Shown here one piece after another: positions 42,294 through 50,311 of a DNA stretch of 64,000 nt. Source of the DNA: Bacteroidaceae bacterium (GTDB lineage Bacteria; Bacteroidota; Bacteroidia; Bacteroidales; Bacteroidaceae). The notes beneath the pieces were generated by a model. The model saw nothing but the letters and a program-made list of their open reading frames with translations, was not told where the DNA came from and searched no databases. Position 1 is the stretch's first letter. The number at the start of each line of letters is the position of its first letter. The stretch is from contig JAFSKK010000063.1 in the NCBI GenBank assembly GCA_017448965.1, positions 159,522 through 223,521 of the forward strand. Reading direction: 5' to 3'. Position numbers and translations under genes: made by a program.

Positions 42294-42470
42294 ATGAAAA
42301 AGGTAATCGCAATTGCTGCCATCGTCGCAGTCGCATTCCCTGTCAGCGAGACAGAGAGTGAGAGTTGGCCAACAACAACGTGGCCAAGCACCCAGTGCTC
42401 ACAGACCTTCCCTGTTACAGGAGGGGGCACCTTTCCGGTATGCTCATGGCCTAGCTGGCCTAAGGGCTGA
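42294..42470 (+). CDS. Trp-Pro-rich secreted 58-residue peptide
   Basis: ATG 42294 opens a 58-codon frame ending TGA at 42470. The N-terminus (MKKVIAIAAIVAVAF) looks like a short signal or leader segment. The remainder is Ser/Thr/Trp/Pro-rich with four WP pairs (ESWP, TTWP, CSWPSWPKG), two cysteines (35 and 50) that could form a disulfide, and a TGGGTF stretch. It has its own promoter, an adjacent palindrome and a downstream terminator hairpin, which support a real and strongly expressed gene. No family is recognised; a secreted signal, toxin or modified-peptide precursor is only a possibility. Confidence 0.65.
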   Translation: MKKVIAIAAIVAVAFPVSETESESWPTTTWPSTQCSQTFPVTGGGTFPVCSWPSWPKG

Positions 42471-42480
42471 GACATCGATT

Positions 42481-42524
42481 GTCTGCGTCCATCAGCACAT
42501 GGGCGCAGACAAATTTTCCTTTTT
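42481..42524 (+). terminator. Terminator after the peptide gene
   Basis: GTCTGCGTCCAT (42481-42492) pairs with ATGGGCGCAGAC (42499-42510) around CAGCAC and is followed by AAATTTTCCTTTTT. It would end or attenuate the peptide transcript before the next gene. Confidence 0.75.
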
Positions 42525-42554
42525 ATGAACACCAACTAACAAAGAGTCACCTAT

Positions 42555-42992
42555 ATGATGGATTCGTGTATTGCAGGCATATGCCTTTTTGGAACATTCG
42601 GTGTGATCATGCTCGCATGCCTCGTTTTCGGATGGAAAGACCATACATGGCGAGAACGATTTGCTGTGAGTCTGATAACAATCTTTTTAGGATTGGGGAG
42701 TGGCCTCTGCTGGATCGCTAAAGCACGACTATTAAAAAGAGTTCCTGTGATTTCATCTTATGTCGCCATGGATGATGGCTGCTTTCAGATTTGTGATAGC
42801 ACGGTTCGCTGTAAAAGCGGATTAGAGCCCCGATTTACAGTGGTAAAACCCGAGTTGAAGATGCGGCCCAATGACCAGACTCGATGCATAAACTGCGGAA
42901 GAATCTTCATAAATCATTTAAATCAATCATGTGTCAAAACAGACGATGAGTTGGATGCCGAAGCCTGGGTTCAATATATGAATGCACCATAA
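42555..42992 (+). CDS. Small Cys-containing membrane protein of unknown function
   Basis: The 145-residue protein has two hydrophobic segments (IAGICLFGTFGVIMLACLVFG and FAVSLITIFLGLGSGLCWIA), then a soluble part of about 85 residues with a CxxC pair (RCINCGRIF) and other cysteines. No family is recognised. It follows the peptide gene and its terminator by 31 bases, so expression may depend on readthrough. A role in handling the peptide, such as immunity or export, is speculation from position only. Confidence 0.6.
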   Translation: MMDSCIAGICLFGTFGVIMLACLVFGWKDHTWRERFAVSLITIFLGLGSGLCWIAKARLLKRVPVISSYVAMDDGCFQICDSTVRCKSGLEPRFTVVKPELKMRPNDQTRCINCGRIFINHLNQSCVKTDDELDAEAWVQYMNAP

Positions 42993-43041
42993 AGATGAGG
43001 GGATGAGTAAAGAACAATTTTTAACATAAACATTAGATGTA

Positions 43042-43578
43042 ATGAAGAATGATCTTTTAAAAATTTGTTTTATCTTATTTGCTGCCACTATCAACAACCA
43101 CTTAAACGCTCAGCAGTTTGAACATAAAGAATGTGATAGTGTTTTTCAAACCACAAGAGAGATGATGAATGAACTGGAGGCCTTACTTGGCACTGGCATG
43201 CGAGTTCGTCAATTACCATACGAAGCAGATGAAAATGGTGGGTACAGAATAGCCTTAGTGCAGACTCCTGAGTGTAAAGATCCAGAAGGAGTAGATAAGG
43301 TGCTTCTTTGGAACCGAGAGGAAGGCCTCGTCCTGACAGTTAAATCGCTGGTCACTCATCGAGATGAGGGAGCGCCATATTATGCCATTACTGCCCTGGT
43401 GACAGACGGGCAGCAAGAAGGGGAAGTCTATGTTCAAGACTTACATTTAACCCTTCGGGTCTTCCTTGACGGGGAAGATATCCTAAAGAATCGGACAGGT
43501 ATCACTTGGAAAACCGTCAAGGGGATGAAGTACAAAGACCTGAAGGGGAACACTTGCGTGTTGGATGGCGATCTGTGA
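43042..43578 (+). CDS. Secreted protein of unknown function
   Basis: The 178-residue protein has a signal peptide (MKNDLLKICFILFAATINNHLNAQ). The mature domain of about 155 residues has a helical start (SVFQTTREMMNELEALLGTG) and a beta-rich remainder (VLLWNREEGLVLTV, YYAITALVTDGQQEGEVYV). No family is recognised. It ends the island 43 bases before pepD and shares its direction. Confidence 0.62.
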   Translation: MKNDLLKICFILFAATINNHLNAQQFEHKECDSVFQTTREMMNELEALLGTGMRVRQLPYEADENGGYRIALVQTPECKDPEGVDKVLLWNREEGLVLTVKSLVTHRDEGAPYYAITALVTDGQQEGEVYVQDLHLTLRVFLDGEDILKNRTGITWKTVKGMKYKDLKGNTCVLDGDL

Positions 43579-43621
43579 AAGAAGACAATGGGAATAATAA
43601 ACATTATAATTCACACGAAAA

Positions 43622-45055
43622 ATGAAACGTGTTTTTGACTACTTTTACGAAATTAGCCGCATTCCTCGTCCTTCAAAGCACGAGGAAAAAGTGGTTGTAT
43701 TCCTTGAAGGGTTTGCCAGAGAGCATGGACTTGTATACAAGACCGATGCCGCAGGAAATGTTCTGCTTTCAAAGCCTGCATCCCCAGGATATGAGTCGCA
43801 CAGTGGCGTTGTGTTGCAAGCACACATGGATATGGTCTGCGAGGCTGAGACCGACTTCGATTTTCTCACACAACCTATTGAGACTGTCATCGAAGACAAC
43901 TGGGTGCGCGCAAAGGGAACGACGCTTGGTGCAGATGACGGAATTGGTATGGCCATAGCTATGGCTGCACTCACTGATGACACATTGGAACACGGCCCAC
44001 TGGAAGCCTTGTTAACACGCGACGAAGAAACTGGTTTGTCGGGTGCCAAGGCTCTCAAACCTGGCTTTTTCACCGGCAGGTATCTCATCAACCTCGATTC
44101 GGAAGACGAGGGCGAGATATTCGTGGGCTGTGCTGGCGGAGCAAATACGACTATCCGTTTCGACTATCAGCATGAGGATGTTCCGGCAGGGTACACTGCC
44201 ATCCGCTTGGTTGTGGACAAGCTGGCCGGGGGGCACTCAGGCGATGACATTAACAAAGGACGTGCCAATGCCATCAAGGCCATCGCCCGTTTTTTGCATC
44301 AGATCTGGCAGAGATGCGATGCAAGACTGGTTGACTTGAGGGGCGGCAATCTCCATAATGCGATTCCTCGCCACGCAGAGGCGATCATTTCAGTGCCGGC
44401 AGAAGAGAAGGATCGCTTGCTTGGAGAGTTCAATGTATTTGCAACTGAAATCAAGGAAGAGTTCCATGTACAGGAAACAGAAGTGGTATTCCGCTTTGAA
44501 TCAGTCGAAACTGGCGATACTGCTCAACACAGGGCTATTGAGAAAAGTGTAGCGCATGCACTAATCTGGTCGCTAGAAGCAGTACACAATGGTGTATTAG
44601 AGGTGAGTCAGGATATCGTTGGCTTAGTAGAGACGAGTTCTAATCTGGCAAACATCCGCACCAACGAACACGAGATTGAGATTGTGACGAGTCAACGAAG
44701 TTCGACGGCAAGTGCTCTGAACTATATCTGTCGGATGATTGCTGCCACGTTTGAACTGGCTGGAGCCATAGTGGAAACTGGGGATGCCTATCCTGGCTGG
44801 AAGCCCAACATGAAATCAGAACTCTTAAGAGTTGCTATAGAATGTTACAAGGAGTTGTTCGGAAAGGAACCGCATGTAAGAGCCATCCATGCTGGTTTGG
44901 AATGCGGACTATTCACAGAAAAGTATCCAGGACTCGACATGATTAGTATCGGACCTACTCTGCGCGGGGTTCATTCCCCATCTGAAAGCCTATATATCCC
45001 CAGTGTGGAGTTGGTGTGGAGGCATCTTGTTTCTATCTTGAAAAATATAAGATAA
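43622..45055 (+). CDS. pepD: Aminoacyl-histidine dipeptidase (PepD)
   Basis: The 477-residue M20-family metallopeptidase has the zinc-site motifs QAHMDMVCE, TLGADDGIGMA (bridging Asp) and TRDEETGLSGA (Glu pair), and a late HAGLECGLF segment. The dimerisation domain is inserted in the usual place (KLAGGHSGDDINKGRANAI). It cleaves dipeptides such as Xaa-His in the cytoplasm. Length is typical. It is followed 48 bases later by the sirtuin gene in the same direction. Confidence 0.95.
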   Translation: MKRVFDYFYEISRIPRPSKHEEKVVVFLEGFAREHGLVYKTDAAGNVLLSKPASPGYESHSGVVLQAHMDMVCEAETDFDFLTQPIETVIEDNWVRAKGTTLGADDGIGMAIAMAALTDDTLEHGPLEALLTRDEETGLSGAKALKPGFFTGRYLINLDSEDEGEIFVGCAGGANTTIRFDYQHEDVPAGYTAIRLVVDKLAGGHSGDDINKGRANAIKAIARFLHQIWQRCDARLVDLRGGNLHNAIPRHAEAIISVPAEEKDRLLGEFNVFATEIKEEFHVQETEVVFRFESVETGDTAQHRAIEKSVAHALIWSLEAVHNGVLEVSQDIVGLVETSSNLANIRTNEHEIEIVTSQRSSTASALNYICRMIAATFELAGAIVETGDAYPGWKPNMKSELLRVAIECYKELFGKEPHVRAIHAGLECGLFTEKYPGLDMISIGPTLRGVHSPSESLYIPSVELVWRHLVSILKNIR

Positions 45056-45103
45056 TTGAAGAGATTTTGAACGAAAAAGAAAAACTATCATAAATTCAAC
45101 TAT

Positions 45104-45802
45104 ATGAAACACTTAGTGGTCTTAAGTGGGGCTGGCATCAGTGCTGAATCAGGCCTCTCCACATTCAGAGACCCGAATGGACTCTGGACAAAAGTAGATG
45201 TACAAGAACTCGCAAGTATTGCAGGTTTTCGCAAGAACAAGGAGAAGGCCTTGGAGTTTTACAATGCCCGCCGCAAGAACTTGCTAACGGTTGAGCCCAA
45301 CCATGCACATAAGGTGTTGGCGGCACTAGAGAAGTATTATGATGTAAGCATTATCACTCAGAATGTGGACGACCTCCATGAGAGAGCTGGATCCACAAAT
45401 GTGCTCCATCTTCATGGAGAATTGAGGAAAGTCACTGGGTCGAACAATCCGAACGACATCAACTGCATTGTGGAAAAGCCTCTTGATGAGCCAATCCAAC
45501 TTGGCGAGAAGGCTGCAGATGGGTCGCAAATGAGGCCATTTGTCGTTTTCTTTGGCGAGGATGTCCCCAACATGGCAGAAGCACGCAAGATATGCAAGAA
45601 GGCTGACATTTTTGTTGTCATTGGAACATCGCTTGTCGTTTATCCCGCAGCCACGTTGATTGAGTCTGTGCCTTGGCGCATCCCTTGCTATATCATAGAC
45701 CCCGGCGAGTTCTATGAGCAAGACTTGTATGGCTTTGAGCACATCCAGACCACGGCTGTGGCAGGCATTGATATATTGAAAGAAAAACTGGACACTCTTT
45801 AA
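45104..45802 (+). CDS. cobB: Sir2-family NAD-dependent protein deacylase
   Basis: The 232-residue sirtuin has the NAD-binding GAGISAESGLSTFR block, TQNVDDLHERAG, the catalytic HLHGEL histidine and GTSLVVYPAATLI. The region between HGEL and FFGE lacks the usual four zinc cysteines, as in many short class III-type bacterial sirtuins. It removes acyl groups from lysines using NAD in the cytoplasm; the preferred acyl type cannot be read from sequence. A bidirectional terminator follows. Confidence 0.92.
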   Translation: MKHLVVLSGAGISAESGLSTFRDPNGLWTKVDVQELASIAGFRKNKEKALEFYNARRKNLLTVEPNHAHKVLAALEKYYDVSIITQNVDDLHERAGSTNVLHLHGELRKVTGSNNPNDINCIVEKPLDEPIQLGEKAADGSQMRPFVVFFGEDVPNMAEARKICKKADIFVVIGTSLVVYPAATLIESVPWRIPCYIIDPGEFYEQDLYGFEHIQTTAVAGIDILKEKLDTL

Positions 45803-45839
45803 ATATGTTAATGAGACATATTCTGCCGCATTTCAACAA

Positions 45840-45876
45840 AACAAGGCTGACATCGCGACCCGATGTCAGCCTTGTT
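45840..45876. terminator. Bidirectional terminator between the sirtuin gene and rplI
   Basis: AACAAGGCTGACATCG pairs perfectly with CGATGTCAGCCTTGTT around a five-base loop. It lies between two converging genes, just after both stop codons. Confidence 0.85.
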
Positions 45877-45903
45877 GATAAGGTTTTGTATTTTGCAAAC
45901 TAA

Positions 45904-46467
45904 TTATTCTGCTGCAGGAGTTTCTTCTTCTGTTGCAGGAGCCTCTGTGGGTTCTTCTGCTACAGGTGCTTCTTCTGCAGGAGCTTCAGCCTTGGCGGCT
46001 TCCTTCTTGGTAGGAGTTGGAGTACCGTCCTCGTTCACTACCTCGAATGGGATAACAACGGAAACCTCGCGATGGAAGTGTGCTACGGCTTCGTAGTTGC
46101 CGAGGGTCTTCACACCCTTAATGGATACGAGCTTGCTGTCAATCTCGAGACCCTTCTCTGCCAATGCTGCTGCAACTTCCTTAGGACCTACAGAACCGTA
46201 GATGTTGCGGCCCTCAGATACACGAGCCTTGATAGTGAGGGATACGCCCTCGAACTTCTTGGCCTGTGCTTCAGCGTCAGCCTTGATTTTTGCAATTTTG
46301 TGAGCGCGCTGCTTCAGTTCCTCGTTGAGCTGCTTGATGGCCTTTGCGGTGGCGAGCACTGCGAGACCCTGAGGAAGAAGATAGTTACGACCATAACCGT
46401 CCTTCACTGTGAGGACTTCGTCCTTATAGCCTAAGCCGTGGACATCTTGCTTGAGAATGATTTTCAT
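45904..46467 (-). CDS. rplI: 50S ribosomal protein L9 with long acidic tail
   Basis: The N-terminal part (MKIILKQDVHGLGYKDEVLT, YGRNYLLPQGLA) is clearly L9, which bridges the base of the L1 stalk. The protein is 187 residues, against about 148 for most L9. The extra about 35 residues are low-complexity Ala/Glu/Pro repeats (APAEEAPVAEEPTEAPATEE) at the C-terminus. It is third in the rpsF-rpsR-rplI operon, 21 bases after rpsR. Confidence 0.95.
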   Translation of the reverse strand: MKIILKQDVHGLGYKDEVLTVKDGYGRNYLLPQGLAVLATAKAIKQLNEELKQRAHKIAKIKADAEAQAKKFEGVSLTIKARVSEGRNIYGSVGPKEVAAALAEKGLEIDSKLVSIKGVKTLGNYEAVAHFHREVSVVIPFEVVNEDGTPTPTKKEAAKAEAPAEEAPVAEEPTEAPATEEETPAAE

Positions 46468-46488
46468 ACTGTCTTACCTCCTATTTTA

Positions 46489-46755
46489 TTATTTCAACAA
46501 GTCTGCTACGTATGGAAGGAGTGCGAGGTGGCGTGCACGCTTCACTGCCTGAGCCACACGGCGCTGATACTTCAGTGAAGTGCCTGTGATGCGGCGGGGA
46601 AGAATCTTACCCTGCTCGTTGAGGAACTTCTTCAGGAACTCTGGATCTTTGTAGTCGATGTATTTGATACCGCTCTTCTTGAAACGGCAATACTTCTTCT
46701 TCTTAACGTCAACTGTGGTTGGAGTTAAGTATCTGATTTCTGATGGTGCTGCCAT
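46489..46755 (-). CDS. rpsR: 30S ribosomal protein S18
   Basis: The 88-residue protein contains the S18 signatures [21 protein letters not shown] and [19 protein letters not shown]. It binds S6 in the platform of the small subunit. It starts two bases after rpsF ends, so translation is coupled to its partner. Confidence 0.97.
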   Translation of the reverse strand: MAAPSEIRYLTPTTVDVKKKKYCRFKKSGIKYIDYKDPEFLKKFLNEQGKILPRRITGTSLKYQRRVAQAVKRARHLALLPYVADLLK

Positions 46756-46757
46756 GA

Positions 46758-47090
46758 TTAAGCCTCCTTCTTGTTACGACGCTTCTCAGCGTATGCTGCT
46801 GCGTACTTTTCGTTCTTGACTGTGAGGAAACGGAGCACACGCTCGTCGCGGCGCAGTTGTACCTCGAATTTAGCAATCACTGTAGGGTCGGCTTTAAACT
46901 CAACCATCTGGTAGAAACCAGAACCCTTCTTCTGAATGGGATAAGCCAATGTCTTCAAGCCCCAGTTCTCGGTGCTGATGATTTCTGCACCCTTGTCCTT
47001 GAGGTAGTTGACAAACTTATCTGCCGCTTCCTTCATCTGAACATCAGACAAAACGGGAGTTAAAATGAAAACGGTTTCGTATTGATTCAT
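46758..47090 (-). CDS. rpsF: 30S ribosomal protein S6
   Basis: The start is ATG 47090 ([20 protein letters not shown]), giving 110 residues, normal for S6. The longer frame upstream would run through the operon promoter and is not coding. [21 protein letters not shown] and [11 protein letters not shown] are typical. It is the first gene of the S6-S18-L9 operon. Confidence 0.97.
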   Translation of the reverse strand: MNQYETVFILTPVLSDVQMKEAADKFVNYLKDKGAEIISTENWGLKTLAYPIQKKGSGFYQMVEFKADPTVIAKFEVQLRRDERVLRFLTVKNEKYAAAYAEKRRNKKEA

Positions 47091-47160
47091 AAGATCAATA
47101 ATGTAAGTTTGATTTGTTAATAAATTGTGTTGTTTGTGCTTCTGTTTATCCAAAAGCGGT

Positions 47161-47191
47161 GCAAAGGTACGAATAAGTGAGCACATGGCAA
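47161..47191 (-). promoter_or_regulatory. Promoter of rpsF-rpsR-rplI
   Basis: On the minus strand TACCTTTGC (47161-47169) is preceded 19 bases upstream by TTG (47189-47191). It lies 70 bases before the rpsF start, leaving room for a leader. Confidence 0.8.
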
Positions 47192-47393
47192 AATAAAACA
47201 AGTTTTTTTTGTGCCTTGTCGAACGAAAGTACCTTCGGTGGAGCCAAAGTACGAATAAATAATGAATAAAAGGGTACGAAAAGACTTTTTTTAAGCTCTA
47301 AACGCAAATTTCTCACGAAAATGTTTCGCCGTTTGAAGAAAAATCCGTTATTTTGTACCTGTTTTTGAATGAATAATTAAAATCGTACATACA

Positions 47394-47570
47394 ATGAAAA
47401 ATCTTGGAATTATCCTTATCGTATTGGGCGCACTGCTGCTCATCCTGTGTTCATTTGTTCCGTTCATGGGTGACATGGCTGACCAGAATTGGTACACATG
47501 GGGTAGTGTTGTTCTTGTTGTTGCAGGTATTTTGACCCATATCTTCATGAACAAGAAGGTAGAGGCTTGA
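47394..47570 (+). CDS. Two-helix small membrane protein
   Basis: This 58-residue frame from ATG 47394 to TGA 47570 encodes two hydrophobic helices (GIILIVLGALLLILCSFV and WGSVVLVVAGILTHIFM) separated by a short acidic loop (GDMADQ) and ending in KKVEA. Such small proteins are widespread in Bacteroidales; function is unknown. The hydrophobic pattern and the strong terminator 60 bases downstream support a real gene. Confidence 0.75.
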   Translation: MKNLGIILIVLGALLLILCSFVPFMGDMADQNWYTWGSVVLVVAGILTHIFMNKKVEA

Positions 47571-47629
47571 TGCCTGTTGAGGTGTAAAAGGGGCGCGGCG
47601 AGATATGTGCTGTGTCTGTAAAGAAAAAG

Positions 47630-47679
47630 CAAAGAGAGACGGGAGGTGTCATGGTTGACATTCCTCCCGTCTCTCTTTG
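47630..47679. terminator. Bidirectional terminator with 17-base perfect stem
   Basis: CAAAGAGAGACGGGAGG pairs perfectly with CCTCCCGTCTCTCTTTG across a 16-base loop. It lies between the small membrane protein gene and the converging response-regulator gene. Confidence 0.85.
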
Positions 47680-47707
47680 TGTTTAGGCGCAGGGTTGGAG
47701 CTGCATC

Positions 47708-48433
47708 CTATTCATCTGAAGCCTTTTCGTCGGTGATGACGAGCTTGTAGCCCTTGCCGTGCACGTTGATGATTTCCACGTTGGGATCTTCTTTCAAGTG
47801 CTTACGCAGTTTGGTGATGTAGACGTCCATAGAACGGGCGTTGAAGTAGTTGTCGTCTATCCAGATGGTTTTCAGGGCATAATCGCGCTGCAGAAGCTCG
47901 TTCTGGCGGTTGCTGAGCAGGGTGAGCAGCTCGGCTTCTTTGGTGGTGAGCTTTTCCTGGGTGTCACCCATGGTGAGAAGTTGCTTCTGTGTGTCGAAGG
48001 TGAATTTACCAATCTGTCGCACGGTCATGTCCTTGTTCTTCTTGCCACGTACACGGCGCAAGATGGCTTCAATACGGAATACCACCTCTTCCATCGAGAA
48101 CGGCTTAGTGATGTAGTCGTCAGCACCCAGTTCAAATCCTGCTCTTACATCATCCTTCAGGTTCTTGGCTGTGAGGAACATGAAAGGCATCTCGTAGTTG
48201 ATTTCCTTGATCTTGCTGGCCAGGGTGAATCCATCCATGCGTGGCATCATCACGTCGAGGATGCAGAGGTTGAAATTCCCTTGCAGGAAGGTCTCAAAAC
48301 CTTCTTCGCCATCTTGGCAAAGAGTCGTGTTGTAACCTTTAGCCTCCAGGTATTCGCGCAGGAGCATGCCGAGGCTTTCGTCGTCTTCACAAAGAAGGAT
48401 GTTCACTTCTTCAAGTCTGTTGTCAGTAACCAT
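47708..48433 (-). CDS. rprY: OmpR-family response regulator, RprY-like
   Basis: The 241-residue protein has a receiver domain (LLCEDDESLGMLLREYLEAK, phospho-acceptor Asp in CILDVMMPRMDG, FLTAK, YITKPFS) and a winged-helix output domain (LTTKEAELLTLLSNRQNELL, SMDVYITKLRKHL, INVHGKGYKL). It lies 74 bases downstream of the histidine kinase and is very likely its partner. The pair resembles RprX/RprY of Bacteroides; the name rests on similarity recalled, not on a search. Confidence 0.88.
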   Translation of the reverse strand: MVTDNRLEEVNILLCEDDESLGMLLREYLEAKGYNTTLCQDGEEGFETFLQGNFNLCILDVMMPRMDGFTLASKIKEINYEMPFMFLTAKNLKDDVRAGFELGADDYITKPFSMEEVVFRIEAILRRVRGKKNKDMTVRQIGKFTFDTQKQLLTMGDTQEKLTTKEAELLTLLSNRQNELLQRDYALKTIWIDDNYFNARSMDVYITKLRKHLKEDPNVEIINVHGKGYKLVITDEKASDE

Positions 48434-48507
48434 AATTGTATCAGTTTTTAGTTTGTTAATAATATCGTTGTTTGATCGTCGATGGGCGTGAGATGTGTCC
48501 CTCGTCT

Positions 48508-50034
48508 TTAATCGTTCTTCAGTTTGATGATAAACTTTGTGCCGATGCCTAGTTCGCTCTCGGCGTTGATAGTGCCCTTGTGGTCTTTCACAATCTTATG
48601 CACGTAGGCCAGTCCGAGTCCAAAGCCTTTCACATCGTGCAGGTTGCCTGTGTGCACACGGTAGAATTTCTCGAAGATGCGCTTCAGGTCTTCTTTTTTC
48701 ATGCCGATGCCATTGTCTTTGATGGAGATGCACAGGTGGCCTGGTTCGTTCCATGTCTCCACCGTTAGCTCGAGGTCGGCATCTTTTCTGCGGTACTTCA
48801 CGGCATTGTCCATCAGGTTGAAGATGACGTTGGTGAAGTGCATGTCGTCCACACAGATGCTTGGGTCGGTGGCATTGAGGTTGGTGATGATTTTACCTCC
48901 ATTCTTTTCCACTTTCAGGGCGAACGTGTGGGTCACTCCAGCTATCAGTTCGTTGATGTCCACTTCTTTCATGTGCAGGTTGGCACGTTGGTTCTCGTAC
49001 ATGGACATTTGCAGCACTTTCTCCACTTGGAACCGGAGCCGTTTGGTCTCGTCGATGATGGTCGAGGTCAGTCTCTGCATCAGGGGTGGTGTTTTCTTCA
49101 CGGAGTCGTCTCCCAGCATCTGTGCCGCCAGCGAGATGGATGATATGGGCGTTTTGAACTCGTGGGTCATATTGTTGATGAAGTCGTTCTTCAGTTCTGT
49201 CAGTTTCTTCTGCCTGAATACCAGCACCAGTGTGACGATGAAAGTGATGAGCAGAATGAGTGTGAAGATGAGCGATGGCATCATGAACCAGAAAGAGCGC
49301 CAAATGTACTTGCCGAGGTCGGGGAAATGCACTTTCAGAATGCCGCTACGTTGCACGGGGTCGTTCTTGAAGAGTGTCTCGGTGAAAGTCCGTTCGCTAC
49401 CCGTAGCATCGTAGTCAGCACACTGATAGACAGGTTGCCCGTTGCTCGTGCTCACTGTGAAGTGGTATGGAATATTGATACCGTTGTTGCTCAGCTGTGT
49501 CTTTAGAATCTGGTCTAACTCCACAAAGTCAATGCGTTCTGATAGGGGACGGTCGCTGGCCGTGTAGAGGATGCTGTAGATGACTTCTTCCACGAGGTTC
49601 TTCTCTGTCGCATAGCGCATGGCCATGATTTCCTGCAGTGAGCGCTGGCGGTCGGTGTTTCCGCCCATCTTTCTGGTGAAGTATTTGTCAGAGAGGTTGG
49701 TGCTGGCTGTTGTTTCACGTGAAGTGAACACGCTACCGTCTTTGGCAATCACTTGGTGTGTGCGTTGAATCACCGATGAATCAGTGCTGGCATACACCGA
49801 GTCGGTGGCGGTGGCGATGCCGTTCAGAGCCTCCGATCCCTGCTCCAGATAGCGTTTCGCCTCCGACAGCTCCAGTTGGTGTGCTGTCTCATAGAGGCTG
49901 CGGCGAACCGACTCATCGAAGTGCTCGTGCCGTAGGGAACTGATCTCTTCGATGTACCGCATCTGTAGAATCAGCAGGCTGGTGAAAGAGACCCCCATCA
50001 CGATGGCCAGAACTATGATAGTTGATTTTTTCAT
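48508..50034 (-). CDS. rprX: Sensor histidine kinase, RprX-like
   Basis: The start is ATG 50034 (MKKSTIIVLAIVMGV), because the earlier in-frame codon overlaps the promoter. The 508-residue protein has a first transmembrane helix at the N-terminus and a periplasmic sensor of about 230 residues. A second helix (LIFTLILLITFIVTLVLVF) precedes the H-box NNMTHEFKTPISSISLA, the N-box NLMDNAVKYRR, and the G1/G2 boxes (DNGIGM, GFGLGLAYV). It autophosphorylates and passes phosphate to the adjacent regulator. The signal is unknown. Confidence 0.88.
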   Translation of the reverse strand: MKKSTIIVLAIVMGVSFTSLLILQMRYIEEISSLRHEHFDESVRRSLYETAHQLELSEAKRYLEQGSEALNGIATATDSVYASTDSSVIQRTHQVIAKDGSVFTSRETTASTNLSDKYFTRKMGGNTDRQRSLQEIMAMRYATEKNLVEEVIYSILYTASDRPLSERIDFVELDQILKTQLSNNGINIPYHFTVSTSNGQPVYQCADYDATGSERTFTETLFKNDPVQRSGILKVHFPDLGKYIWRSFWFMMPSLIFTLILLITFIVTLVLVFRQKKLTELKNDFINNMTHEFKTPISSISLAAQMLGDDSVKKTPPLMQRLTSTIIDETKRLRFQVEKVLQMSMYENQRANLHMKEVDINELIAGVTHTFALKVEKNGGKIITNLNATDPSICVDDMHFTNVIFNLMDNAVKYRRKDADLELTVETWNEPGHLCISIKDNGIGMKKEDLKRIFEKFYRVHTGNLHDVKGFGLGLAYVHKIVKDHKGTINAESELGIGTKFIIKLKND

Positions 50035-50054
50035 TCCATGTTGATTTTTACTTC

Positions 50055-50087
50055 GCAAATTTAGTTTAAATCTTAAAATTGGAACAA
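50055..50087 (-). promoter_or_regulatory. Promoter of the rprX-rprY-like operon
   Basis: On the minus strand TAAATTTGC (50055-50063) follows TTG (50085-50087) at 21 bases. It lies 21 bases before the kinase start. About 150 bases beyond it (to 50220) are AT-rich with no other feature seen. Confidence 0.65.
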
Positions 50088-50220
50088 ACTTATTAACAGA
50101 TAAAAGTGTTTTGAGTTTAAAATATTTTTATATATTAACCAATTTTGCACTTTTAGTTGTTGATATTACAAGTAATATACAAAAAGATAGGGCACTACTT
50201 CGGAAATATTGTTGTATACA

Positions 50221-50251
50221 AAAAAAGGACACACCTTTCGGCATGTCCTTT
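50221..50251 (-). terminator. Terminator of the EF-G2-like gene
   Basis: On the minus strand AAAGGACA and TGTCCTTT form a stem followed by a T-run (TTTTTT). It lies 60 bases past the stop of the EF-G2-like gene. Confidence 0.75.
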
Positions 50252-50311
50252 GGGGAGAAAGGGTGACCTCACTTGATAAGAGTCGGTGGGTCACTCTTGG
50301 ATGTTTCCAAA

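Noticed and set aside
42272-42535. 87-codon minus-strand frame over the peptide gene
   Set aside because: It is antisense to the promoter-supported 58-residue peptide and would begin inside its terminator region.
46758-47201. Longer rpsF with 37 extra N-terminal residues
   Set aside because: The extension covers the -7 element of the operon promoter; the ATG at 47090 gives the standard S6 start.
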